Shown: positions 7,676-17,457 of the stretch, piece by piece
Position numbering within the stretch: position 1 is the stretch's first letter
How the letters are laid out: every line of letters starts with the position of its first letter
NCBI GenBank assembly: GCA_036342255.1
Contig: JAZAUS010000002.1
Span: forward strand, 1-64,000
Length of the DNA: 64,000 nucleotides
Reading direction: 5' to 3'
Source of the DNA: RUG11198 sp036342255
GTDB lineage: Bacteria > Bacillota_I > Bacilli_A > RF39 > UBA660
Translations under genes and position numbers: made by a program
Notes under the pieces: generated by a model
What the model was told of the DNA's origin: nothing
Databases searched by the model: none
What the model saw: only the letters and a program-made list of their open reading frames with translations

Positions 7676-9260
7676 AGTATTCAATTTCGTTTTGTCTTTG
7701 ATATTCTACAGGTTCATATACCGTTCCAGTAAACCATATTTCACCAGAGTTTTTGTCTCTTATTAAGAACATATATGGTTTGTTAAATGATAAATCTATT
7801 TTTTCTACTGGTACTTTGTAAAGATACTCAAAGCCACAGCTTCCAGCTCCTGCTCCACCAACAGCGGTTGCAGCAGCAGCTTTAATTCCATCATTTGAGA
7901 ATTCTATATTGGCTTTATGTGTTGCTTTATTAATAGCAATATTACTTGATGATAAATTAGATAAATCAGCCTTATTGGAGTCAAATACATTAGTTATTCC
8001 TAGTTTATTTAAATCATTCATTAGATTTAATTCATAGTCAAATTTAAACATTGGAATATAACCATATATTTCTGTTATTACTCCATCTTTAAAACTATCT
8101 AATTCAATTGGTTTTAAATTTGTAATTAGATTATTAATTTCTTTAGAGTTGGTATTTTTTATATAATTATCTAAATTATCATTTTTAGGCATAATACCAA
8201 TATATTGTAGTGTTGTTCCATTATATTCTTTTAAATCTTTAGCAAATACTTTTACATTATTATCACTATAAAAATTAAAATCGGTTGAACTGCTAAGTTG
8301 TTTATATCCTTCATTAATCTCTTTTATATAATCATCAACATAAGATTTTACATCTTTATCTTTTCCTGGATCACAACTTTGTGATTCATAATTATCACTA
8401 TTTAACCATTCTTGGTACTTTTTAGTAATATTATCTCTAATATTTTGTTCTCCTAGGGTATTTAAAATATCATATTTATTAGCTACTACTCCAATCTCTG
8501 CTGATTTTGCTTTTTTAGAGAAACCATTAAATTCAAGTTCATGATAAGAAGAAATATTTAATGATCCTATAAATTTATGATAATCTTCATGAGCAAAATT
8601 TACATAATATGGTTTAGTTTCACTTTGAATTTTATTAACCCATTCCATATCAATTGCTAAGGCATTTGTTAATATAAAATCTTGGTTTGATATATCATCT
8701 GCTATATTATTTATTAATTTGAATGTTTTATTACTTACCCATGAATTAATAACGTCTGGTGTTTTAAATGAATCATATACTATTTCTGCATTATATTTAT
8801 TGGATAAAGTACTAGCATATGAATCTTTTATTGAATTTTTAAAAGAATCTTTAATAAATAATGCATTTGCAAATGACATATTATTATTATTTATATATTT
8901 TTTAGCACTATAGGTTCCTATAATATCAGATATTTGTTTTTTGGTTTCACCATTTGCTCCTTCTTCAAGCATTTCTAAAGCATATTTAATAGATAGTGGA
9001 CTATATGTTTTATTCTTTTTCTCATTTTCTAATTGAAGAAAATATAAGTCAAAATTTTCTAATGAATTACTTGATAAGCGATATGGTGAATATTTAGTTT
9101 CAGTTTTAACTTTAACTTCTTCAAATTTTTTCTTTCTAGTTATTTCATAGCAACATACACCAAATAGCATTAAAATTATTAACATTAATAATACTACAAT
9201 AAATAATCTTCTATTTCGTTCTAGATTATCTTTTTTGATTGTTTTTTCTTTTTTTTTCAC
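7674..9260 (-). CDS. Membrane-anchored serpin
   Basis: A 528-aa protein: cytoplasmic basic tail, one membrane anchor at about residues 19-38, then an extracytoplasmic serpin domain. The serpin call rests on the hinge NDGIKAAAATAVGGA, the LSFNKPYMFLIRDKNSGEIWFTG C-terminal strand signature, and SPLSIKYALEMLEEGANGET near the start. Serpins trap and inactivate serine or cysteine proteases. The reactive loop is unusually Gly/Ala-rich and longer than in antitrypsin between the hinge and the FNKP strand, so P1 cannot be assigned safely. GTG start with GGAG upstream. Lies 16 nt after agmatine deiminase, so co-transcribed. Confidence 0.88.
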   Translation of the reverse strand: MKKKEKTIKKDNLERNRRLFIVVLLMLIILMLFGVCCYEITRKKKFEEVKVKTETKYSPYRLSSNSLENFDLYFLQLENEKKNKTYSPLSIKYALEMLEEGANGETKKQISDIIGTYSAKKYINNNNMSFANALFIKDSFKNSIKDSYASTLSNKYNAEIVYDSFKTPDVINSWVSNKTFKLINNIADDISNQDFILTNALAIDMEWVNKIQSETKPYYVNFAHEDYHKFIGSLNISSYHELEFNGFSKKAKSAEIGVVANKYDILNTLGEQNIRDNITKKYQEWLNSDNYESQSCDPGKDKDVKSYVDDYIKEINEGYKQLSSSTDFNFYSDNNVKVFAKDLKEYNGTTLQYIGIMPKNDNLDNYIKNTNSKEINNLITNLKPIELDSFKDGVITEIYGYIPMFKFDYELNLMNDLNKLGITNVFDSNKADLSNLSSSNIAINKATHKANIEFSNDGIKAAAATAVGGAGAGSCGFEYLYKVPVEKIDLSFNKPYMFLIRDKNSGEIWFTGTVYEPVEYQRQNEIEY

Positions 9261-9276
9261 TTAATCTACTCCTTTA

Positions 9277-10383
9277 TTATTCTCTATTGCCTTTAGGTAC
9301 TTGTTGTGTTATACAATGAATGTTTCCTCCACCTAGTAGAATTTCTCTAGCGTAGATTGGTTCTATTTTTCTATCAGGATATAGTTTTTGTAGTGTTTCA
9401 ATTGCTTTTTTATCCATTGGATCATTAAATACTGGTAGAGCTATAAATCCATTGCCTGTCAAATAATTAACATAAGATGCTGCCATTCTATCACCTTCAT
9501 TACGAGGTAATGTTCCCTCAACATAATCAATTCCACCACTCTCTTCTGCAGTAATAAATTGAGGAGATGGACAATACAATTTATGAATTTCTAATTTACG
9601 ACCTCTAGCATCTTTTACTTTACTTAAATATTCATAATCTTGTCTGCTAATTTTATATTGAGGGTCCTTCTTATCATCTGACCATGCTAATACTACAACA
9701 CCAGGTCTAACAAAATTACAAATATTATCTACATGTCCATTAGTATCTATGTCATTGTATAATCCTTTAGGAATCCATAATACTTTTTCTACATTTAAAT
9801 AGTCTTTTAATATTTTTTCGATTTGTTTTTTCTTAAGTTTTGGATTTCTACCTGGAGATAGTAATGTTTCTTCTGTTACCATTGCTGTTCCTTCTCCATC
9901 AACATGGAAAGAACCACCTTCACAAACAAAATCTCTTATTTGATAGTAATCAACCCACTCAATTTCAGCCATTTTTTGACCTATACATTCATCAAAATCC
10001 CAAGGGAAGTATATTCCATCATAGAATCCTCCATAGGCATTAAATCCCCAGTCAATTGCTCTTAGATCACCTTTTTTATTTACTAGGAATGTAGCTCCTG
10101 TATCTCTAGCCCAAGAATCATTATTAGATAATTCAATTACTCTAACACTATCTGGTAACATATTTCTAGCATTAGCATATTGATCTTTATTAACTAACAT
10201 AGTCATTTTTTCATATTTAGCAATTGTACTAGCTACTTCAACAAATACTTCCTGAGCTGGTTTTGCACCATTACGCCAATTATCTGTTCTTTGTGGCCAT
10301 AGCATGTATATTCCATCTTGTTCTTCGAATTCTCCAGGCATCCTAAAACCATCTTTTTTCGGAGTACTTTTTAGTCTTTTCAA
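9277..10383 (-). CDS. aguA: Agmatine deiminase
   Basis: A 368-aa enzyme hydrolysing agmatine to N-carbamoylputrescine and ammonia. Diagnostic segments: GEFEEQDGIYMLWPQR near the N-terminus, NNDSWARDTGATF, CEGGSFHVDGEGT, NGHVDN and the catalytic Cys in GGGNIHCITQQ at the C-terminus. Length and order match the peptidyl-arginine-deiminase-like agmatine deiminases of lactic acid bacteria. I choose TTG 10383 because AGAAGGGA is spaced for it; a TTG at 10401 lies upstream in frame without a good site. Third gene of the agmatine operon; serpin follows at once. Confidence 0.95.
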   Translation of the reverse strand: MKRLKSTPKKDGFRMPGEFEEQDGIYMLWPQRTDNWRNGAKPAQEVFVEVASTIAKYEKMTMLVNKDQYANARNMLPDSVRVIELSNNDSWARDTGATFLVNKKGDLRAIDWGFNAYGGFYDGIYFPWDFDECIGQKMAEIEWVDYYQIRDFVCEGGSFHVDGEGTAMVTEETLLSPGRNPKLKKKQIEKILKDYLNVEKVLWIPKGLYNDIDTNGHVDNICNFVRPGVVVLAWSDDKKDPQYKISRQDYEYLSKVKDARGRKLEIHKLYCPSPQFITAEESGGIDYVEGTLPRNEGDRMAASYVNYLTGNGFIALPVFNDPMDKKAIETLQKLYPDRKIEPIYAREILLGGGNIHCITQQVPKGNRE

Positions 10384-10410
10384 ATAAATCCCTTCTTTCA
10401 ATTTCTTTTT

Positions 10411-10444
10411 TTATTAAAGGAATTCTTTATTTAGAATTCCTTTA
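10411..10444. other. Intercistronic hairpin in the agmatine operon
   Basis: AAAGGAATTC/GAATTCCTTT, a perfect 10-bp stem between the antiporter stop and the aguA start. On the transcribed (minus) strand it is followed by A-rich rather than T-rich sequence, so it is more likely an mRNA processing or stability hairpin than a terminator. Confidence 0.5.
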
Positions 10445-10449
10445 ATATT

Positions 10450-11850
10450 TTATTTTTTTACTTTTATTCTTGCAACTAATATTTCTTCACATATGAATGA
10501 TAATATTACTCCAGCATATAGTGGAATACTATCCATTATATATTCACTTGTAAAATCACCAAATAATGTAAATATAATTCCAAGTACTAAGATTATAAAT
10601 GGTACCCAGCCTGCTAAAGTGATAAGTGTTGGGCCTCCTGGTACTTTGTAAGGTCTTTTGGCTTTTGAATCTGTTTTTCTTAGTTTTAAGAATGCTAAGA
10701 ACATTGGTGCATAACTAATTAATAAAGTTATCCAACTTAAACAGAAGAATAAGCTAAAACCTGCTCCAAAGTCTTCACTAACTAGATTTGCTATTATGCC
10801 ACCTATTACAATAGCTGATGCAACTAGACCATTTATAAGTGCTGCTTTATATGGTACTCCTTCTTCATTAGTTGGAGTAAATATTTTTGGTAAACTTCCA
10901 TCTTCTGCAGCATATTTAGCTACTTCATTTACACCAAATGACCATGATGCGATATTAGCGATAAATGTATATATAAACATTAATCCTGCTACTATTACAA
11001 ATGATTTCATTAGGCTACTACTTATACCAACTGCAGTAAATAATGCTGTTAAGACTTCTACAACATTTTCAGGATCCATTTTTGCTACTACTTTTGGTGA
11101 TAGAGCAATATTAAATCCTGTTGCTGGTAAAATGTAGAATATTGCCATTAGTAAGCCACCGAATATTAATGCTTTTGGTATTTCTTTTTTAGGATTTTCC
11201 ATGTCTTCAGCCCAAGTTCCTACTACTTCAAATCCCATAAAGTTGAATAATATTATTGAAATGAATGACCAACTTGCTAAATCCATAGATGGGAATAAGT
11301 CTCCTACACCTGTAATTGGATTTGCACTTTTTCCTGTTTTTAATACTGCATATATTCCTAATAGTCCAATTCCTAATAATAATACTATTTTAAAGATTGT
11401 TCCTAGGTTTACTACATATTTGCTTTCACCTATTCTTTTTGTACTTAATAGTGTTACTATCCATACATATAATAATTGAATTAATAATAATGTTACAACA
11501 GTTAGTTCAATATTAAACATACCTGCTATTATATCTGTTACAGCAACAGCTAATGATGCAATCCATAGTGGGAAATTAACCCAATAGTTCCAGGCAACAC
11601 GTCCAGCCCATTTTGGACCAAATGCTCTTTTTACCCAATCATACATTCCTCCTTCACTAGGATATGTAGTTCCAAGTTCTGCTGTAATCATACCATATGG
11701 TAGACAAAATGCTATAAGCAAGAATATCCACCAGAAATATTGTTGATTACCAATAGCAGCTGTTGGCATTACTGATTCACATACTAGTGTTAAACATACA
11801 GTTCCTAATATGGCATCAACTAATTTAAATTTTTTCTTTCCTTTTTCCAT
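10450..11850 (-). CDS. aguD: APC-family amino acid permease, likely agmatine/putrescine antiporter
   Basis: A 466-aa protein with about 12 hydrophobic segments, typical of the amino acid-polyamine-organocation superfamily. Segments such as EGGMYDWVKRAFGP and NFMGFEVVGTWAEDMENPKKEIPKAL (family hallmarks) support this. Position between putrescine carbamoyltransferase and agmatine deiminase points to agmatine import in exchange for putrescine, as in the AguD proteins of enterococci and lactococci. Substrate is inferred from context. It starts 14 nt after the upstream gene, with an AGGAG site. Confidence 0.87.
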   Translation of the reverse strand: MEKGKKKFKLVDAILGTVCLTLVCESVMPTAAIGNQQYFWWIFLLIAFCLPYGMITAELGTTYPSEGGMYDWVKRAFGPKWAGRVAWNYWVNFPLWIASLAVAVTDIIAGMFNIELTVVTLLLIQLLYVWIVTLLSTKRIGESKYVVNLGTIFKIVLLLGIGLLGIYAVLKTGKSANPITGVGDLFPSMDLASWSFISIILFNFMGFEVVGTWAEDMENPKKEIPKALIFGGLLMAIFYILPATGFNIALSPKVVAKMDPENVVEVLTALFTAVGISSSLMKSFVIVAGLMFIYTFIANIASWSFGVNEVAKYAAEDGSLPKIFTPTNEEGVPYKAALINGLVASAIVIGGIIANLVSEDFGAGFSLFFCLSWITLLISYAPMFLAFLKLRKTDSKAKRPYKVPGGPTLITLAGWVPFIILVLGIIFTLFGDFTSEYIMDSIPLYAGVILSFICEEILVARIKVKK

Positions 11851-11864
11851 AATATACTCCTATT

Positions 11865-12854
11865 TTATTCTTCATTTAAATTTTTCTTGCATATTTCAAT
11901 TGTTTCATCCATTTTCCCCATGAAATATATTAGTAATCCTCTCATTGCTGTTAGTCTATTCTCTGCTTCATCAAAGCAAATTGATATTTTTTCATCATCC
12001 ATTACTTCATCTGTTACTTCTTCTCCTCTTGTAGCAGGTAAGCAATGCATAAATTTTACATTTGGAGAACATTTTTTAATCATATCCATATTTACTTGAT
12101 ATTTTGGATAGAATATTTTCATTCTCTCTTCTTTTGGAAGTTCTGATTCATATAATCCATACCAAACATCAGTATAAATAAAATCAGCATCCTTTAAAGC
12201 TTCTTGTGGGTTATCTGTAATTAAATAACTTCCTCCACTTGCTTTACAATTTTCCTCAAGTATATCTACATACTCTCCTTTTAATTGGAAATCTTTTGGA
12301 CCATAGTGAACGTAATGACCACCCATCTTGGTAATCATCATACCTAAAGATGCACATACTTGAGTACAATCTCCTACAAATACAACTTTACATTCTTCAA
12401 TTGTTTTGTTTTCTGGTAAGTGTTCAAACATTGTAATGATATCACCCATCTCTTGAGTAGGATGATTATAATCACTCATACCATTAAGTACAGGTACAGT
12501 AGAATATTTTGCTAATTCTACTACTGTTTTATGTTGTTGAACACGAGCCATTATCACATCTACAAGTCTTGACAAAACAATTGAAGTATCTTTCATACTT
12601 TCATGTTTACCAAGCTGTATTTGCCCCGGTGCCAAATATTGAGCATGTCCACCTAATTGAGTCATTGCTGTTTCAAAAGAAACACGAGTCCTAGTAGATG
12701 ATTGCTCAAAAATCATACCTAATGTCTTATGATATAAAACATTAAGTGGATATCCTGCTTTAATATTCTTCTTAATAAGAAGACTTAAATTAACGATATC
12801 CAATAACTCTTCCTTAGTAAAATCTTGAGTCGTAATATAATCTTTTACTCTCAT
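11865..12854 (-). CDS. ptcA: Putrescine carbamoyltransferase
   Basis: A 329-aa transcarbamylase converting N-carbamoylputrescine and phosphate to putrescine and carbamoyl phosphate. Carbamoyl-phosphate motifs STRTR and HPTQ and the HCLPA segment are present. Stretches like YLAPGQIQLGKHESMKDTS and GMSDYNHPTQEMGD resemble enterococcal PtcA rather than ornithine transcarbamylase as I recall them. GGAGGAGA upstream favours ATG 12854 over the TTG three bases earlier. First gene of the agmatine operon, with its own promoter at 12883-12911. The carbamoyl phosphate would be used by the carbamate kinase now 24 kb away. Confidence 0.92.
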   Translation of the reverse strand: MRVKDYITTQDFTKEELLDIVNLSLLIKKNIKAGYPLNVLYHKTLGMIFEQSSTRTRVSFETAMTQLGGHAQYLAPGQIQLGKHESMKDTSIVLSRLVDVIMARVQQHKTVVELAKYSTVPVLNGMSDYNHPTQEMGDIITMFEHLPENKTIEECKVVFVGDCTQVCASLGMMITKMGGHYVHYGPKDFQLKGEYVDILEENCKASGGSYLITDNPQEALKDADFIYTDVWYGLYESELPKEERMKIFYPKYQVNMDMIKKCSPNVKFMHCLPATRGEEVTDEVMDDEKISICFDEAENRLTAMRGLLIYFMGKMDETIEICKKNLNEE

Positions 12855-12882
12855 CAATCTCCTCCTTCTATTTTACATTTTT

Positions 12883-12911
12883 AGTATACCATAAGCTAAA
12901 TTGTTTTTCAA
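12883..12911 (-). promoter_or_regulatory. Sigma-A-type promoter of the agmatine operon
   Basis: On the minus strand, TTGAAA, 17-nt spacer, TATACT; the expected start is about 25 nt before the ptcA ATG. Confidence 0.7.
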
Positions 12912-12956
12912 TTATATTTAACTAAAAAGATACATGAATGTTATTTTAATAATATT

Positions 12957-12984
12957 AAAAAAAGATATAAATTTAATCTATATC
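12957..12984 (-). terminator. Terminator of the paralogue array
   Basis: GATATA/TATATC stem with a 9-nt loop followed by seven T on the minus strand, 34 nt after the stop of the last array gene. The stem is short, so strength is uncertain. Confidence 0.55.
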
Positions 12985-13017
12985 ATTTTTAATTCTTATC
13001 ATATAGTTATTAACAAA

Positions 13018-15060
13018 CTATTTCGTATGTTTATTATAATATTTATCATTAGCAATATACATTTCTATTTTTACACCAATTTTAACTACTAATTCATTTA
13101 ATATCTCTTTTATTTTATTATTATAATCTTTAATATTATTTATATCATTATCTTCTAAACTTTTTAATTGCTTATTGATTGTATTTATTATATCTTTTCG
13201 CATATTTTTTTTCTGTTCTTCATTTAAAACATTATCTTCTATATAATTATTTAATTCCTTAACTGTAGATGTTATAGCCTTATTTTGATCATCTTCTTTT
13301 AATGTTACTCTTCCATTTAATTCAGTTATTTCCTTACTTTCAGTCAACTCTTTAATTATATTATCTTTATTACATTTTTCTAATAATGGATTTCCCGCTC
13401 CCAATAATTCATAATATTTTAATAATTTTAAAACAAACTGTAATTCTTTTCTCAATTCTAATTCTTTATCATTATATTTATCTTTCTTTAAAGGCTTAAC
13501 ATCTTTCTCTTTTAAAATATTTTTTAAATCATTTTTATATTTATTTATACAATCATTAAACTTATCTTCTAAAATTTTTCTATATTCTACACTTGATAAA
13601 GATTTAATACTTATTTTAATACCCGTTAATAATTCTCCAATTTCTGTTTCATTATTATTCCCTTCCAAAGAAGAAAGTAACAATTCATACGGCAATTCAT
13701 TATAATAATACTTTGATATTTCATCATATAATTTTGATATTTCTAAATCAAAGTATACATCTATATCTAAATCACTATTAATATCTTCTTTATTATTTAT
13801 AATAGCCTTAATACTTGAATTTATTTTTTTAATAGCTGTATCAATAATAGTATTAAAATCTTTTTCATATTTCTTTTTTTTATCATCTGGCATACTATTT
13901 ATCATATATATAATATTATTTATTTTAGAATCTATAGAATCAGCATCTTTTATAAAATCAAGTTTATCTTGAGATAATAATTCTTTATAACTTTCTAATT
14001 TAACAATTTTATCATTAGACTTTAAATTAAAAATAATAAACTCTAGATTGGTTAATAACTTAGATTTTATATAACCAATATCATTTTTCCCAAAAATAAA
14101 ATCATTACTTTCCCCATATACTGGACTTGTTTCCTCTACAGCTTTATCATATTCTTTTAATAACGCATCTACTTTATCATGTATACTATTTTTGATATCA
14201 TCAGATAAATTATTACATATTTCATCTATTTTATATAACAAATCCTGTATATCTTTAGAATACTTATTAATATCTTTAATATTATTTCCTTTATTATCAT
14301 CTTCAGTTGACTTTTCATCATCTAGCAACTCAATATTCACTGATTGCAAAATATCTTCTAGCATTGATTCATACATAAAAGAATACAAATGAGATTTTTT
14401 AATATCTTCACTAAGAGGATAACCTATATTTAACGATATTCCTGATAATATGCCTTTTTGACATATAAACAATTCTTTTTGTCTATCCATTAACCATTTT
14501 ATAGGCTTTACTTCGAACCATATTCGACGTCTCTTAGTATCATTTAAAAAAACATATTTCCTACCATTATACTCATATTCATCAAAAGGAACAAATCCTT
14601 CATTTCGATCTTTCAAATGATAACTCTTACCTGTTTTTTTCATTTCATAAAATTTCTTATTCAATTCTTTTTGCATTTTAGAATCAACTAAATCTTGAGG
14701 ATATTCTCCAAATTCTACTTCATAATATCCATCAATATAGTTAGCTTTTGGTAACAACTTCTCAAATAAAAGAGGATATTTTATGACTGGAAGTATAATT
14801 CCGTACCATTCAGGTAAAAGACATTTACCTTCTTTACCATTTTCATCAAAACACTTTACATAATACTTATCCCTACTACGCCAATGTTCTTCATAAATAG
14901 TACCCTGAGTATAGAATTCCGGATAATTATAATTACTAAGATTTTTAGCTAAATCAGTACAATTAAAATTGTAACCAAATCTTTTTATTACTTCTAATAT
15001 GTTATCTCCCCATACTTCTTCTGGAGAAAGTATACCAATTTCTATTGAATCTGAATACAT
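13018..15060 (-). CDS. FGEYPQ-family array protein 1 (type A head)
   Basis: A 680-aa soluble protein, last member of the tandem array. Order: type A head (EIGILSPEEVWG, NCTDLAKNL, LPVI), GYYEVEFGEYPQ near residue 120, DEYEYNGRKYV, then IWFEVKPIKWL and MLEDILQSV, which together resemble a DUF6273-like domain (inference). From about residue 260 to the end it is a Lys/Glu/Asn-rich helical region shared by all eight members and ending YYNKHTK. No signal peptide or membrane segment is seen, so cytoplasmic. The ribosome binding site AGAAGTGAT fits ATG 15060. Function unknown. Confidence 0.8.
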   Translation of the reverse strand: MYSDSIEIGILSPEEVWGDNILEVIKRFGYNFNCTDLAKNLSNYNYPEFYTQGTIYEEHWRSRDKYYVKCFDENGKEGKCLLPEWYGIILPVIKYPLLFEKLLPKANYIDGYYEVEFGEYPQDLVDSKMQKELNKKFYEMKKTGKSYHLKDRNEGFVPFDEYEYNGRKYVFLNDTKRRRIWFEVKPIKWLMDRQKELFICQKGILSGISLNIGYPLSEDIKKSHLYSFMYESMLEDILQSVNIELLDDEKSTEDDNKGNNIKDINKYSKDIQDLLYKIDEICNNLSDDIKNSIHDKVDALLKEYDKAVEETSPVYGESNDFIFGKNDIGYIKSKLLTNLEFIIFNLKSNDKIVKLESYKELLSQDKLDFIKDADSIDSKINNIIYMINSMPDDKKKKYEKDFNTIIDTAIKKINSSIKAIINNKEDINSDLDIDVYFDLEISKLYDEISKYYYNELPYELLLSSLEGNNNETEIGELLTGIKISIKSLSSVEYRKILEDKFNDCINKYKNDLKNILKEKDVKPLKKDKYNDKELELRKELQFVLKLLKYYELLGAGNPLLEKCNKDNIIKELTESKEITELNGRVTLKEDDQNKAITSTVKELNNYIEDNVLNEEQKKNMRKDIINTINKQLKSLEDNDINNIKDYNNKIKEILNELVVKIGVKIEMYIANDKYYNKHTK

Positions 15061-15109
15061 ATTTATCACTTCTCTCTACTATTATTTTTTGTTCATTTAA
15101 TTATCTAAA

Positions 15110-17416
15110 CTATTTCGTATGTTTATTATAATATTTATCATTAGCAATATATATATCTATTTTTAAACCTACATCTACTATTAAGTCATGTAAAATATTT
15201 TTTAATTCTTTATTATATTCTTTAGCATTTTTTATATCTTTTGTTGTTAAATTCTTTATTGATTCATCTATTCTATTTATTAAGTCATTTCGCATTTCAT
15301 TTTTGATTTCTTCTTCTATTACATTATCTACTATATAGTTATTTAATTCTATTACTGTTGATGTTATAGCTTTTGACTCATCTTCTTTAGATATATCTTT
15401 TTTTATTTTTCTATTAATTATATCTTTACTTTCTTCTAATTCTTTTAAAATACTATCTTTATTATACTTATTATTAGATTGTTCTTCTAACACTTCTAAT
15501 ATATCATATTTTTTGATTAATTTTGCTAATTCTTGGATTTCTTTTCTTATACTAATCTCTATTTCTTTAGAATTAGTTTTCTTTAACAAATCATTATTAT
15601 TTAAAATATCTGTTATTAACTGTATATACTTCTCTTTAATATTATTAAATCTAGTTTCTATATCGTCTTTGTATTTTATATTATTTTCTTTTAATTCTTT
15701 TATTTTTTCTTCTATTAATTTTATTTCTTCGATAAGATTTGAACTATTATTGTCTTCTTTATTTAAGGCGTTTAGTAGCTTTTCAAATGGTAATGCAGTA
15801 TTACGATATGATAATATTTCATCATATAGTTTAGATATATTTAAATCTAGTTTTCTATCTATATTAGAATCTTTTGATAGTGATAAATCTGGTTTATCAT
15901 TAGTTTCTTTTTCTAATTCTTTTGATAATTCATTAATAGCGTCATCTATAAAACTAATTAATGATTTTTCAAATGTCTCTTTTTTTGAATTGCTCATTTC
16001 ATTTAATATAAATATAATATTATTTATTTTAGCCTCTGTTGAATTATCATCATTAACTAGTATAGTTCCATTTTGAGATAATAATCTTTTATATTTACTT
16101 AATTTTTCTAATAATTTAATAGTCTTGTCTTCATTTTTTAAGTTTAGTATTATTAATTCTAAATTAGATAATAATGATGTTTTTAAATAAGCAATATCTT
16201 TTTTATCTATATCTAATTCATAGATATTTCCATATTTTGGTTTAGCTTCTTTTAAATCATTATCATATTGATCTAGTAAACTATTTACTTCATCCATTAT
16301 ACTCTTTTTGGTATTATCTGGTAGATTATTACAAATATCATATATCTTATCTAATAATTCTTCTATATCATTAGAATATTTATTAATTCTAGTTGGATTA
16401 TCTTTTACTTTATTAATATATGATAATATTATCTCTTTTGGTAATATATTCTTAATTGTATTCATCGCAACATCACTTAATTCAGGACCATCTAAAATTA
16501 TTTGAGCTATTCCTGTAAAATCTTTTAATTCTTCAATTATTGCTTTTAATTCATAAATATTATTATACTTAATTGTTTTTGTTAATTTTGTTGATTGTAA
16601 GATATCTTTTAAAAAGTATTTTTTTAAAAATTGTTCTGTATCTTCTCTAGATGGTTTTATAGTATGTACTTTTACATAATAACGTATTTTTAGATATATT
16701 TCTTCATATTCTTTTTCTGTTTTACATATATTATTAAATAATCCTAGTTTAGAATATAATACTCCATCTTCTATCTCCCATTTTATAGGTAATACTTTAA
16801 GCCAATATACTTCATTATTATTGTTTATGAAACGAATATATTTTTCATTGTTATACTCATATTCTTCATAAGATTTATATGTAGTTTTACAATGTTTATT
16901 AACTACCCTTCCACTAACAATACCAAAATTATATTGTTTTGGCTTTATTACAACCTTAGGTTCTTCTTTTATTATTGTTGATGGGATAGTATAAGTCTTT
17001 CCTGTTTTTTTAAATTCTTTACTATTAGAAGAACCTCTTTGAATAAATAATTGTTCTAGTTTTTTTTGAGTATCTGGCTCTACTTTAGTTTGAGGATATT
17101 CACCTAACTCTATGGTTTTACTGCTACTATTATTTTTTGTAATTTGAGATAACAATTCAGCATCTAATTCTATTTTAGGATATACTGCTTTATCAGGATA
17201 TCCTAAATAATCCTTAGTACTATCTTTATTAATAGCCATTAATAGTGTTAAATCAGTGGAAGTAAAGTTTCCTTTGGTTAAGTTAGATACGGGATAGCCC
17301 ATTCGTATTAAATATTCTTCATCTGTTTCTTCAGCATATGGAGTATTATCATCATAATGACTACGACTTTTATAATTTGGAATTTGTAAATCATTTAAAT
17401 AATCTATGCTTATCAT
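15110..17416 (-). CDS. FGEYPQ-family array protein 2 (type B head)
   Basis: A 768-aa array member with the type B head: ISIDYLNDLQ, TDEEYLIRMGYP, TSTDLTLLM, VYPKIELDAE, then IELGEYPQTKVEP and YTIPSTIIKEE, EYEYNNEKYIRF, YWLKVLPIKWEIEDG. Type B heads continue with FLKKYFLKDILQSTKLTKTIKY and an ILDGPEL segment (IIxxLxxLP-like, reminiscent of a single leucine-rich unit) before the shared helical C-terminal region, which ends YYNKHTK. Its last ~20 residues are nearly identical to those of array protein 1, so recent exchange between the two tails is likely. 49 nt separate it from the next gene. No recognised function. Confidence 0.8.
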   Translation of the reverse strand: MISIDYLNDLQIPNYKSRSHYDDNTPYAEETDEEYLIRMGYPVSNLTKGNFTSTDLTLLMAINKDSTKDYLGYPDKAVYPKIELDAELLSQITKNNSSSKTIELGEYPQTKVEPDTQKKLEQLFIQRGSSNSKEFKKTGKTYTIPSTIIKEEPKVVIKPKQYNFGIVSGRVVNKHCKTTYKSYEEYEYNNEKYIRFINNNNEVYWLKVLPIKWEIEDGVLYSKLGLFNNICKTEKEYEEIYLKIRYYVKVHTIKPSREDTEQFLKKYFLKDILQSTKLTKTIKYNNIYELKAIIEELKDFTGIAQIILDGPELSDVAMNTIKNILPKEIILSYINKVKDNPTRINKYSNDIEELLDKIYDICNNLPDNTKKSIMDEVNSLLDQYDNDLKEAKPKYGNIYELDIDKKDIAYLKTSLLSNLELIILNLKNEDKTIKLLEKLSKYKRLLSQNGTILVNDDNSTEAKINNIIFILNEMSNSKKETFEKSLISFIDDAINELSKELEKETNDKPDLSLSKDSNIDRKLDLNISKLYDEILSYRNTALPFEKLLNALNKEDNNSSNLIEEIKLIEEKIKELKENNIKYKDDIETRFNNIKEKYIQLITDILNNNDLLKKTNSKEIEISIRKEIQELAKLIKKYDILEVLEEQSNNKYNKDSILKELEESKDIINRKIKKDISKEDESKAITSTVIELNNYIVDNVIEEEIKNEMRNDLINRIDESIKNLTTKDIKNAKEYNKELKNILHDLIVDVGLKIDIYIANDKYYNKHTK

Positions 17417-17457
17417 TCTATCATTCCTTTACAATACAATTAAAGTATCTTTTTTAA

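Noticed and set aside
10411..10444. Terminator between antiporter and aguA
   Set aside because: The transcribed strand lacks a T-run after the stem; the operon would otherwise be cut.
15513..16076. Long plus-strand frame opposite array protein 2, and similar frames opposite other array genes
   Set aside because: These mirror the biased codons of the coding strand and have no start signals.
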